Below, piece after piece: positions 57,101 through 64,000 of a DNA stretch of 64,000 bases (position 1 is the stretch's first letter; each line of letters opens with the position of its first letter). Below the pieces are notes generated by a model that worked only from the letters and a program-made list of their open reading frames with translations, was not told the origin of the DNA and searched no databases. The stretch is from Polytrichum commune (Eukaryota; Streptophyta; Polytrichopsida; Polytrichales; Polytrichaceae). The position numbers were made by a program, and so were the translations under genes. Location: the NCBI GenBank assembly GCA_950295325.1, contig OX485803.1, forward strand, positions 27,838,001 to 27,902,000, read 5' to 3'.

Positions 57101-59417
57101 AGAACATTCTAGTATCACATTACTATGCACAGTAGTACATTACTACGCACAGTAGGGAAGTACTATATAGAGTTGTACATTACAAACCACAGTAACTACT
57201 TGCAGTTAACATGCACAGTTGTACATGACCATGCACAGTTATTTTGCATAGATCCATATTATTATATACAGCTGAACAGTTAGGTAGTGGCTAATGTGGG
57301 TGGTCAATGTGGATTGTGGTTGATATGGATTGCTATGCAGGATTTCCCAGTGGTGTATATAGGCCACAATGGCTGAATGCTCTGCGTGGCTACTCCAGCG
57401 ACTTAGACTGGAGCGTCGACAACATAAATGACCAGGATGGGACAGCATTGGACAACATCCATACGCGCATGAGGGAGAACTGGGAATATCGAGGATACAA
57501 CGGGGAACCGCGTGTGTTAAGGTATGAGGTATTGAAAACCAACCTTGCCCAACAGCTAAAGAGCAAAAGAACGCAAATGAAAATGCGAATTATGAAAGGT
57601 TTGTGTAAACCAGAATCTATCCGGCTTGATCATTGGTGTAACATGGTGGAGCTCTGCCGCAATCCGAAGAAGATCGTGCAGGCGAACGTTATGAGGGAGG
57701 CCCGGAAATGTGTGAAAAAAGTGTCAACATTCGGCCGATCCGAGGGTGAGGTGCGGGCACGGCTGGTAAGCACTTTGGCAACTCCGAATTAGTTTTTTAC
57801 ATTTATCGCACGATTATTGGTGAAAGTAGCAAATGATGTGCAGTTGTTGTTATGATTTTTGCTAACTCACTTTCTTTGTGTAGGCGGCAAGTTTGCAGAG
57901 GGACCCCCGCCAAGAAGAGGTGGAGGAGGAGCTTGAAAGGCCCAAGAACACATCAAGGTTAAAAGGCGGGCGTCCAGCGTCGTCCACGTTGTCAAAGGGG
58001 GGGGAGGGATAAGCGATGCACAATGGGGTTTAGGATTATCTCCTCATGTAAGTCGAACGAGGAGTGCAGGTATTGAGGAGGTAAGGGCAGAGGTTCGGCA
58101 GTTGGATGAAAAGTTCAACAACATTCAGAGCTCGCTTCTTGCAGTAATGACAAAGCTTGGGATACCAGTGGAAAGAGAGGTAGGCACACCGTCACGCGGA
58201 GGACACCCTTGCAGTGTTGATGCGGGAAAATCCAACTCTCGGAGAAGTGTATGTCCGCTTGCACGGTCAGCTTCAAAGGAGCCCACAAGCAAGGTAGTAG
58301 AGTCTGGTGGTGCAGGTGATTTGCCAATCGTGGCGAGCCCCGAAATCCCCTCCGGGTCCCAGAAAACCTCTTCGGAGCATGAGGACTTTGAACATGTACG
58401 CAATATGGGCGGATTCTTCTGAAATCACTTTCATGTAAATTTTACTCCACATAGTTAAGTAGAGATTACGCCATAAAGTGAGATGTATATGCCATTACTG
58501 GATTTGTTTACTATAAGCAGTCAACGCGCTTACTAGGTGTAGTAATGGATTTAATTCGTTATTGTCCGGCATTACTATTGGCAGTAATGACCCGAATGTA
58601 ACTCACAGTGACATAACTGGTGGCAGTAGAACATAATATCACCAGGCTTAGTTATATGGCCTTATGTATGTGTTGAACTAAATCATAACTGGTGTAGCGA
58701 TGTCTAATGTGCGCAATAGAAGTCGACATCCACAGGTAAATGAGGTTTCCAACGATGCAATTCGACCAGTTCGGGCGCCATCGAGCAGCCAAGGCATGAG
58801 TGCGCATGGTGGGGATGGCAAAAAAGATGCTGCCCCTAAACAGAAGCGTGCACGACTGACTGAAGGCGAGAAGTTGACATTGGAAGCTCTGCCAATTTTA
58901 AAGAAAGGTGACGTTGTAGAGAAACTGAGAAGTAGCCCATTAAAGAACAAACAGGTGGTGGACAAACGTCGGGCGGATAAACCTCCCCTTGCCACCAAGG
59001 CTTCAAAGAAGACCAAAACCGGCCTCGAATTGGTACGCACTTGCTAGGAAACATGCAACGATATTTTGTTGTTGAACTCATGACCTTGCCCTAATGTAAT
59101 TCAAACACTAACACGTGGTTGTTGCACTTGTGCAGAATGCGGGGGATGTGGTTCATATCTGTGGTCATGAAGAGGAAGACTTGAAGACGACATTCATTGG
59201 AAAGGGTATTATAAAGAACCTAGCAGGTGGGATGTTGCACAATAAGGTGATTGGCGGTGGCTACATATCTCTCACATTTAAGGAGACATATAAGGACGAC
59301 TATCCCCTATGTTTTCCCCTCTCCGAAGACGACCCTCTAATCACTACAATCGGCAACGCCAAAGGCCACTATGTTCTTTGGCCAAATGATTGTGTTAGGT
59401 TGTATGCACCTGCGTGA
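54140..59417 (+). CDS. CACTA second protein, Transposase_24/TNPA type, multi-exon
   Basis: Exons by splice signals: 54140-54274, about 55713-55848, 56193 to about 56750, 57341-57765, 57884-58395, 58736-59032 and 59136-59417; a start exon upstream is not identified. Exon 1 reads EETEYEQLRRLKIERNSRKL then ESLGFPALAAAIAP, the usual N-terminal phrase of these proteins. Proteins of this class (TNPA in En/Spm) bind subterminal repeats and help the Tnp2 transposase. One frameshift lies in a run of eight G near 58005. It is divergent from the Tnp2 and SET genes, unlike the same-strand order of En/Spm. Confidence 0.75.
54440..55690. mobile_element. Probable insertion in intron 1 of the TNPA-type gene
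   Basis: A GC-richer block unlike its surroundings. It starts near an ORF MRVAIMDHKLTTLLSEIASL, SDEDVQKLFIEVSQFPAIHA, which shifts frame near 54650 and resembles a gag-like helical N-terminus. It continues with gtcccgggaatctctccc-type and ccataactcctagctcacac-type phrases like those of LTRs. Borders and target duplication were not found. Confidence 0.35.
55713..55848 (+). CDS. TNPA-type gene, acidic exon
   Basis: It reads RDTSKEDGSCSERFEKTDKD, ADYVLESETEASEEECREPI then APQAKL before GTAAGT. The acidic DxDY-type segment after the N-terminal helix is usual for these proteins. The acceptor is not certain. Confidence 0.6.
55930..56160. repeat. CATTACTATGCACAGTA repeats in intron
   Basis: About eight units of 25-30 bp, such as acattactatgcgcaatagg. 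The same words appear at 45.6 and 57.1 kb. Confidence 0.75.
56193..56810 (+). CDS. TNPA-type gene, exon with coiled and acidic segments
   Basis: After acceptor TTTTCAG it reads TPHNPRTWSVRKKKMASNP, DVGDWDEDCDNEEDGEEEGD, KLALEIEKKLKIMKNELAMQ and a charged region to about 56750. The open frame ends at 56813; the exact donor is unresolved, since phase 1 is required by the next exon. Confidence 0.6.
57060..57250. repeat. CATTACTATGCACAGTA repeats in intron
   Basis: Six to seven units of the CACTA-specific motif directly before the next coding exon. Confidence 0.75.
57341..57765 (+). CDS. TNPA-type gene, Transposase_24 core exon
   Basis: It reads FPSGVYRPQWLNALRGYSSD, TALDNIHTRMRENWEYRGYN, RYEVLKTNLAQQLKSKRTQM, RLDHWCNMVELCRNPKKIV and ARKCVKKVSTFGRSEGEVRA before CTG/GTAAGC. 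Conserved points of the plant Ptta/En/Spm Transposase_24 family are visible: the LxxxHxRMRExWE phrase, the W in the middle and the basic RxxxxKxxxxFGR helix. No stop. Confidence 0.8.
57884..58395 (+). CDS. TNPA-type gene, linker exon with a G-run frameshift
   Basis: It reads AASLQRDPRQEEVEEELERP and KGGRPASSTLSKGG. After a run of eight G near 58005 the sensible frame shifts to GISDAQWGLGLSPHVSRTRS, RAEVRQLDEKFNNIQSSLLA (coiled coil) and a Ser-rich stretch to EDFEH before GTACGC. The slip may be a real mutation or a sequencing error in the homopolymer. Confidence 0.6.
58430..58690. repeat. Roughly 180-bp CACTA subterminal unit, copy in intron
   Basis: Contains ccataaagtgaga.atat, ttgtttactataa.cagtca, cttacta.gt..agtaatgga, ttcgttattgtccg and attacta..ggcagtaatga, all found again at 59.93-60.31 kb. 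Confidence 0.7.
58736..59032 (+). CDS. TNPA-type gene, basic exon
   Basis: The acceptor CCACAG and donor GTACGC are both in phase 0. It reads VNEVSNDAIRPVRAPSSSQG, KDAAPKQKRARLTEGEKLTL and KKGDVVEKLRSSPLKNKQVV, a Lys-rich segment probably acting in nuclear entry and DNA contact. Confidence 0.6.
59136..59417 (+). CDS. TNPA-type gene, C-terminal exon
   Basis: After TGTGCAG it reads NAGDVVHICGHEEEDLKTTF, IGKGIIKNLAGGMLHNKVIG, GGYISLTFKETYKDDYPLCF and IGNAKGHYVLWPNDCVRLYA before the stop at 59417. The G.G-beta-rich pattern ending in A.G..V.WP matches the C-terminal domain (DUF8039-like) commonly found with Transposase_24 proteins. Confidence 0.7.
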   Translation, partial: NAGDVVHICGHEEEDLKTTFIGKGIIKNLAGGMLHNKVIGGGYISLTFKETYKDDYPLCFPLSEDDPLITTIGNAKGHYVLWPNDCVRLYAPA

Positions 59418-59929
59418 ATGTAGTGTGGACTTGTAGAGCAATGTTGATATTCAGACTTATAGAACCTCGGAGTGTAGTATTTATCATTGCTAGTAGTGAA
59501 ATGTGGAACATGAATGACATACTATTTGTACCCTTATGAATTTGGTAGTAGAACATTGGAACCATGTTTGTGTGACTGCACTTGGTGGAGGAATGTATTA
59601 TGCACTTCACTGTATGTCGTAAATGAATGTTAGTTTATAGAATCAACTTGCATCTCAAAGTGAAGCGACCATCCATTAGATGACTCAGCATAGTATTGTT
59701 AGTATGAATAAGCAAATTATTTTGTAAATGCCATTAACATCTAATTGTGATGAGTTGACCTCATGTTACTAGTTGTAGTAAGTACAGTCATATGCATCCA
59801 GAACATGTCACTTTGCAAAGCCATATAAAGTTCACTACCAGTTAGTAGCAATAATGACATGTGACAACCATATGACTCCACAAAGTAAGCCAAATAAAAA
59901 TGGTTGATACAAAAGTTACTACACATAGT

Positions 59930-60560
59930 AAAGTAGGTCCATCCGCCAAATAGTGAGAAATATATGCTATTGCCAAAGATGTTTACTAAAACCAGTCACA
60001 TGCACTTACTATACCGAGTTATGGATGTCATGCGTTACTGTCTGTGATTACTAAGGGCAGTGACGTGGAGAATTCAATTCATTACCCGTAAGATGACTTT
60101 GTGTAGTGAAGTGCGAATGTTAGTACACCCCTACATGACTACTTTATTGCACATAGTAAAATGGATATTACGCCATAAAGTGAGAAATCTATGTCATTGC
60201 CAGATTTGTTTACTATAATAAGTCACATGCACTTACTACGTACAGTTATGGATCTCCTTCGTTATTGTCCGAGATTACTAGAGGGAGTGATATGCAGATC
60301 TTTTTTCATTTCACATATATGACTTTGTGTAGTGAAGTCCAAAAGTTAGTACACACCTACATGACTTGTCCGAGATTACTACAGGGAGTTATATGGTGAC
60401 GTGTATTATGTTGCTTATATTGACGAGGCATAGTGAAGTAGGACATGACTTCATGAAGTGAAGCACGCGGAGCACCCCAAACTTCACTTCCATTGGGAAC
60501 GTGTTCATTGGGAACGTCTTGTCCGACATTACTATGACCAAACTTTACTGCTTGTCCGAA
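59930..60560. repeat. Right subterminal repeats of the CACTA element
   Basis: Two and a half units of about 180 bp (starts near 59930, 60130 and 60320), with ttactacacatagtaaagt, tgtttactaa.a.cagtcac, cacttacta.. and gagattactagagg.agtga. Candidate binding sites for the TNPA-type protein. Confidence 0.7.
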
Positions 60561-60653
60561 GCGACTGGTCGTTTCTTACGTCAGTAAAGTCTGGGTTTTC
60601 TCACTCGTAGGAGTGAAAAAACCCAGTTGTAAAAGACGTGTTTTGCTGTAGTG

Positions 60654-60907
60654 TGGAGTGTTCGAAAGAACTCTCTCATTAGAGGTTTCAACTGCTTGAA
60701 ACGTGCGGTCGAGTTAAAAAGCAGGCATGTGTCGGGATCGATCAGGTCCCCCGTCTCGTGCTTCTCGAACACGTTCTTCCACTTCAACCATACATGATCG
60801 GATGTTGTTATCAAATAAATTTCTCCTCGCAACTCGTTGTATTTTTTTTGCTTATGACTTGCATTATCAATAGAAGAGAATTTGTTTATCATTTGGTACT
60901 TGAAGAG
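60654..60907 (-). pseudogene. Exon B, part 1 (upstream of the CACTA insertion)
   Basis: It begins after acceptor ATGCAG with LFKYQMINKFSSIDNASHKQ and continues ELRGEIYLITTSDHVWLKWK, then LIDPDTCLLFNSTARFKQLK and PLMREFFRTL. It is cut at 60654 by the right terminus of the 19.85-kb CACTA element. The frame continues at 40800 as QGLSETEMGKAATHILHVEP once one TGG is removed. Composition is helical; no named domain. Confidence 0.7.
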
Positions 60908-61002
60908 CTGCATATGGACATAGAAAACGCGTGTTAGATCTATATTTGTTATTTGTTCACTTTCTTAGAGGAAAGTGATGAATAATAACTCCTACAACAA
61001 GA

Positions 61003-61025
61003 GTTTGGGTCGATCGATCCAAACC
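61003..61025. repeat. Dispersed palindrome copy in intron A/B
   Basis: GTTTGGGTCG, AT, CGATCCAAACC. It lies a few bases downstream of the donor at 61033. Confidence 0.75.
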
Positions 61026-61033
61026 ATACTCAC

Positions 61034-62346
61034 CTCCCACTTTGGATTTTTGTTTTTTGCATTCTCCCTCTCCTTGGGAGGCCTGCCGTAGAACTCCCAC
61101 ACCTCCCTTGACGCCATGATGTTGCGAATCCACGCTTCTTGTTCCCCATGTTGAAGTAGCGGGAGATGTCGCTCAATCTAGTTTCGTCATCTGACCACAC
61201 CACCAAGGCCTTCCACACCTTCAATTTTTCTTTCTGGTGATTGGGATCTTCCCACTCGGTCATGAGTTGGATTTTCTTCGATGCTTCCACGCTGTGCTGG
61301 CCATCAATTAGCCAAAAATCACCCTTCTGAATTGACGGCCACATATCCTGGGTGGGCATTCTTTTGTGTCCATGGGGCATAACTACGATAGTTTGCCTAT
61401 CGTCTTTGAATTGCTCGCTCACTATCTGCGCGATTATTCAATCCACGTAGGCATCTTCCTTTGCCCGAACACACTTTTCCGGCGGGGCTAGGTGGCACTG
61501 AGCAATGTTGATGTCGAACTTGAAGTCCCTACCCATGAAGAAACAGTGCGAGCACTTGGTCGTGAAATTGTTCACGATTTTTTGGATCTCAGACGCGTCC
61601 ACTTCTTGCCCGGGCTTTGGCATGCGCAGCTCTGGGGAGACTGGCTCATCAGTCATAACTGATGCCGATTCTCTTTGCCTCTTTGAGGGAGTTGTCTGCC
61701 GGCTGTTGGATGGCGTCGGTGTCTCACTATCAGCCGATGTTTCTGTAGGCGTAGTTCTTCTTGAATCAGCGGGAACCGGTCGCGGCTTCCTCACTGTTTG
61801 AGGTCTGGACGAGCCTGCGCCTTCTTCAGTTGTGGCCTTCCTCCGCACCGGTTGTTGTGATTTGGACTTGCTCTGTTGAGCCTTGTTTAACGTATTGATT
61901 GTATGTTTGAGCTTGGTAAACCTGGTTGCCACTTTCGTATTTGAAATGCTTGCATCTATGAAGACATACTCCGGTTTAATAACGTCTGGCTCAACGCAAG
62001 AGTCCTTAACGTACAAGGGATCAAATGGCTCGGAGAATTGGTGCATGAACATATGTGCACTCTGCATTGCAGAATTCTCAAGAATGACGTCGATATAGTC
62101 ACCTAGAGCCTGTACTGACGCCACCTCCCACCCCGTCATAGTTGCCCATGTGTTTTGATCCACTGTCCCAACCTTCACCACAAAGAGGATCTTGAATTGC
62201 GATGCCTTGACAACTTGTAAGGACCACGCAATGACGAGCCCGTCCTTGGGCACGTATGACTCATCTTCAGGGGTTTCGTGTTCCTGCCATACCATATCTG
62301 GTGCGAGCGAGAACCATCTTTCACCAGGTCTTTTTTTGGGGGCCAT
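61034..62346 (-). pseudogene. Exon A: novel N-terminus, linker and ParB-like domain
   Basis: The ATG at 62346 immediately follows an acceptor (CCTTGCAG), so the leader intron lies in the 5' UTR. It reads MAPKKRPGERWFSLAPDMVW, then a compact unknown module to about residue 150, and a Ser/Thr/Pro/Arg linker (TPTETSADSETPTPSNSRQT). A Cys pair follows (TTKCSHCFFMG). A TGA at 61438-61440 sits where Trp is plausible (DAYVD, stop, IIAQIVSEQF). Next is the ParB-like core, QTIVVMPHGHKRMPTQDMW, then DFWLIDGQHSVEASKKIQ near 61305; the GQHS phrase matches the G(H/Q)HR strand-helix signature of ParB/Srx-like domains. A frameshift near 61140 separates SRYFNMGN from EQEAWIRNIMASREVWEFYG. The donor is GAG/GTGAGT at 61033. 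Confidence 0.65.
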
Positions 62347-62372
62347 CTGCAAGGAAAATCACACCACTGTTA

Positions 62373-62394
62373 GTTTCGGTCGGGCGACCCAAAC
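62373..62394. repeat. Dispersed palindrome copy in the leader intron
   Basis: GTTTCGGTCG, GG, CGACCCAAAC, about 25 bp upstream of the acceptor that precedes the start codon. Confidence 0.75.
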
Positions 62395-63158
62395 TATCAG
62401 AATGGATGTCAAATATGCACGGGTAGATCACTTAGTGCATTTTAAAAACGACGTGCGGCATAATATAGAGAGGATTAAAATCATTTGAAATAAAAATTAT
62501 AAAGGAATTCCAAATAATGAAGGGGCCATTAAATGTAGACAATCCCATTATAAGTAAGTTAGATGGACATAAAACGTGGGCCATTAATTTTTTGTAAAAT
62601 TAATATAGGGGCTGAAGATAAGGATCCTAAAAGGTGTGTTTAGTATGGTATGTAAATGGGTTTAGGACTCACGGGGATGGATGATGATTGGGAATTCTGT
62701 CTGTCCAAAGTTACTTAAAAGGAATATAGAGTACAAATTATTGCAGTGACTTGGACAATATAAGTAATGGAAGGGTGCAAACAAATGGGCCATTTTTGAA
62801 ATTTAAGTAATTATAGGGAGGCTTTAATTCAGCCCTTGAAGGTAAATAGCCCCAAAACAAAAAACCCCCAGCCGCACGTGGTGCACAAAAATGTCTTAGA
62901 GTGATCTACCCGTGCAAATATGTTGAGGTCACACAACTCAAGCCGCGTGAACTTTGATAAATGTCAATAATTATCTGGGATTGGGAGTTAGCTTGATCGT
63001 GTAATACGATTTTTAAAATACTTGGTAAAAAACTTCTTCCCAAGTGTTTTCGTGTTTCCAAGGGCATTTACATTATTCATGTAGATATCTTGTACACCGC
63101 GCTTATTTTGTTTTTAGTATCTTCTATTATGGGATCAATATGAATTTCGTATCTCATA
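62395..63158. other. 5' region of the ParB/methylase gene
   Basis: AT-rich with no convincing ORF. It probably includes the leader intron; promoter elements could not be assigned. Confidence 0.4.
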
Positions 63159-63213
63159 GTTTGGGTCACTCGATCCAAACCTGCAGTTGTGTTTGGGTCG
63201 CTCGACCCAAACC
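63159..63213. repeat. Two palindrome copies, one perfect
   Basis: 63159-63181 is GTTTGGGTCA, CT, CGATCCAAACC. 63191-63213 is GTTTGGGTCG, CT, CGACCCAAACC, a perfect 10-bp inverted repeat with a 2-bp spacer. They lie 9 bp apart. Confidence 0.85.
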
Positions 63214-63289
63214 AGTTTCCGTACACTGAAACAACAAAAATTAGTTGTGAATAATATGTATTCTCGACTAATTCTTGTTGTTTCAATTT

Positions 63290-64000
63290 ACGATCGCTAA
63301 TGATACATTGCTTATTATGAAATGCTTGTTATAAAATGCTTATTAAATGATGCTTATTATATAATACATGTGATAGAATGCTTAGAATAGAATGCTTGGG
63401 ATAAGTATAAGAAAAACAAACTTATGCACCAAAAACGTTACCTGTTCTTGCAAGCTTTAGAAGAAGCTTTTCTTGCAAGCTATTTGTGTAATTGGAATCT
63501 GAGAAGCAGTTGTGTTCTAATCTCACAAATACTGGAGACTCTGATGAATCTTAGACCGCTCTACAGACGAAATGAACTAAACTTTTAATGTCGCAACACT
63601 CTGTATGTAAAGGTAATGAGATTTGAAGATCCTAAACCCTCAACACTCCGAATTTCACAAACTCACAACCCTCAAAACTCTGAATCTAATCCTTCAAGCT
63701 ATCACCAATCTGATAATAAACCCTCAACACTCAACACTATAAAGCTCTTAAACCCTCAACACTCTGAATCTAATTCCTTCAAGCGTCAACAATGTAAATG
63801 CTAAACTTCAACACTCTAAACTCAACACTCTAAACTTCACAACCTTCAACACTCTAAAGCTCACTCCTTCAAGCTATGAACATTCTAAAGCTCCTAAACA
63901 CTTCACACTCTGAATCCTTAAACCCTCCACACTCTGAAACGCACAAAGTATCAATACTCTTACGAATAAACCAAAAAGAAGAATCAGACAAGAACCTATA
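63290..64000. repeat. Short tandem repeats near the window end
   Basis: At 63.30-63.40 kb units of about 20 bp on aatgcttattata. From about 63.64 kb, units of 20-40 bp on ctcaacactctgaatctaa and ccttcaagctat. Possibly subterminal DNA of the putative large element. Confidence 0.6.

Larger units (their letters stand above)
40801..60653. mobile_element. Complete CACTA transposon, 19.85 kb, TSD TGG
   Basis: Left end CACTACAACAAAACACGTCT and right end (inverted) CACTACAGCAAAACACGTCT differ at one position over about 24 bp. TGG flanks it at 40798-40800 and 60654-60656. It encodes a Tnp2-type transposase (minus, left), a SET-domain cargo gene (minus) and a Transposase_24/TNPA-type gene (plus, right). 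Subterminal and intronic DNA carries many short motifs (CATTACTATGCACAGTA and a roughly 180-bp unit). The middle (46.8-54.1 kb) has captured host exons. It interrupts exon B of the ParB/methylase gene. Confidence 0.92.
28311..62346 (-). pseudogene. ParB-like / DNA-methylase-like / FCP1-like fusion gene, disrupted
   Basis: Exons, all minus: 62346-61034; 60907-60654 plus 40800-39923 plus 36834-36626 (one exon, split by a CACTA element and a solo LTR); 36480-35633 plus 32500-31856 (one exon, split by a solo LTR); 31382-30821; from 29481; 29059-28706; and a last exon to 28311. Joining across each insertion with one target-site copy keeps the frame. Order of parts: N-terminal module, Ser/Thr/Pro linker, ParB-like fold, methylase-like region, acidic low-complexity, Pro-rich, FCP1/NIF-like phosphatase, Lys/Ala-rich tail. 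In-frame stops near 61438, 40653, 40331, 35704 and 32318, and frameshifts near 61140 and 40587, make it a pseudogene. The stop at 35704 could instead separate two genes, since an ATG follows 17 bases later in the same frame. Function is inferred only: DNA binding or modification combined with a phosphatase-like module. Confidence 0.65.

Noticed and set aside
32318-61440. RNA editing or stop readthrough as a reason for the in-frame stops
   Set aside because: There are also frameshifts and kilobase insertions in the exons; plain pseudogenisation explains all.
61034-62346. Bacterial or phage contamination suggested by ParB and methylase-like domains
   Set aside because: The parts are spread over spliced exons in continuous plant repeat context, with plant transposons inserted in them.

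Overview
The window is nuclear DNA of a land plant, most likely a non-flowering one (moss, fern, lycophyte or gymnosperm). Evidence: short GT-AG introns throughout, a TIR-NBS-LRR gene whose TIR domain has the motif NHRGPDVK (familiar from bryophyte, fern and conifer proteins, not the SFRGEDTR form of angiosperms), CACTA transposons, solo LTRs and a tRNA-derived SINE. I cannot name the species. Gene density is low and almost every gene is broken by nested insertions.

Layout. 1-4.78 kb: decayed end of a CACTA-type element with a ruined copy of a SET-domain cargo gene. 4.79-14.72 kb (minus): a TIR-NB-ARC-LRR resistance-type pseudogene with about 14 copies of a 71-residue super-repeat, interrupted by a 1.33-kb CACTA element (carrying a SINE) and a 2.63-kb solo LTR. 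14.8-25.7 kb: gene-poor, with old segmental duplications and a short inverted-repeat element. 26.3-26.8 kb (minus): an ORF of unknown function.

27.7-64 kb: one long minus-strand multi-exon gene. In order it has a novel N-terminus, a ParB-like domain, a permuted DNA-methylase-like domain, acidic and proline-rich regions, and an FCP1/NIF-type phosphatase-like domain. It is interrupted by two 3.1-kb solo LTRs in opposite orientation and by a complete 19.85-kb CACTA transposon (40801-60653, TSD TGG). Removing each of these three insertions with one target-site copy restores the reading frame at the junction, which supports both the element borders and the gene model. The locus also has frameshifts and stops, so it is now a pseudogene. 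It carries 11 copies of a roughly 22-bp palindrome (GTTTGGGTCG, two bases, CGACCCAAAC), mostly in introns and flanks and absent from the CACTA. Three lie next to a terminus-like sequence at 27739 that matches a 253-bp inverted-repeat element at 38608. I infer that the gene may itself be cargo of a large, undescribed transposon whose other end is beyond the window.

The 19.85-kb CACTA element encodes a Tnp2-type transposase (minus), a divergently transcribed second protein of the Transposase_24/TNPA type (plus) and, between them, a spliced gene fusing a CxCxxC/His zinc-ribbon-like module to a SET domain. The same fusion is recognisable, decayed, in the element at 1-4.78 kb, so the SET protein looks like a standing component of this CACTA lineage. 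The element also holds short host-gene exons (an alpha/beta hydrolase and the spliceosomal protein SmD3). Spliced models are inferred from splice signals and frame only; no searches were run.
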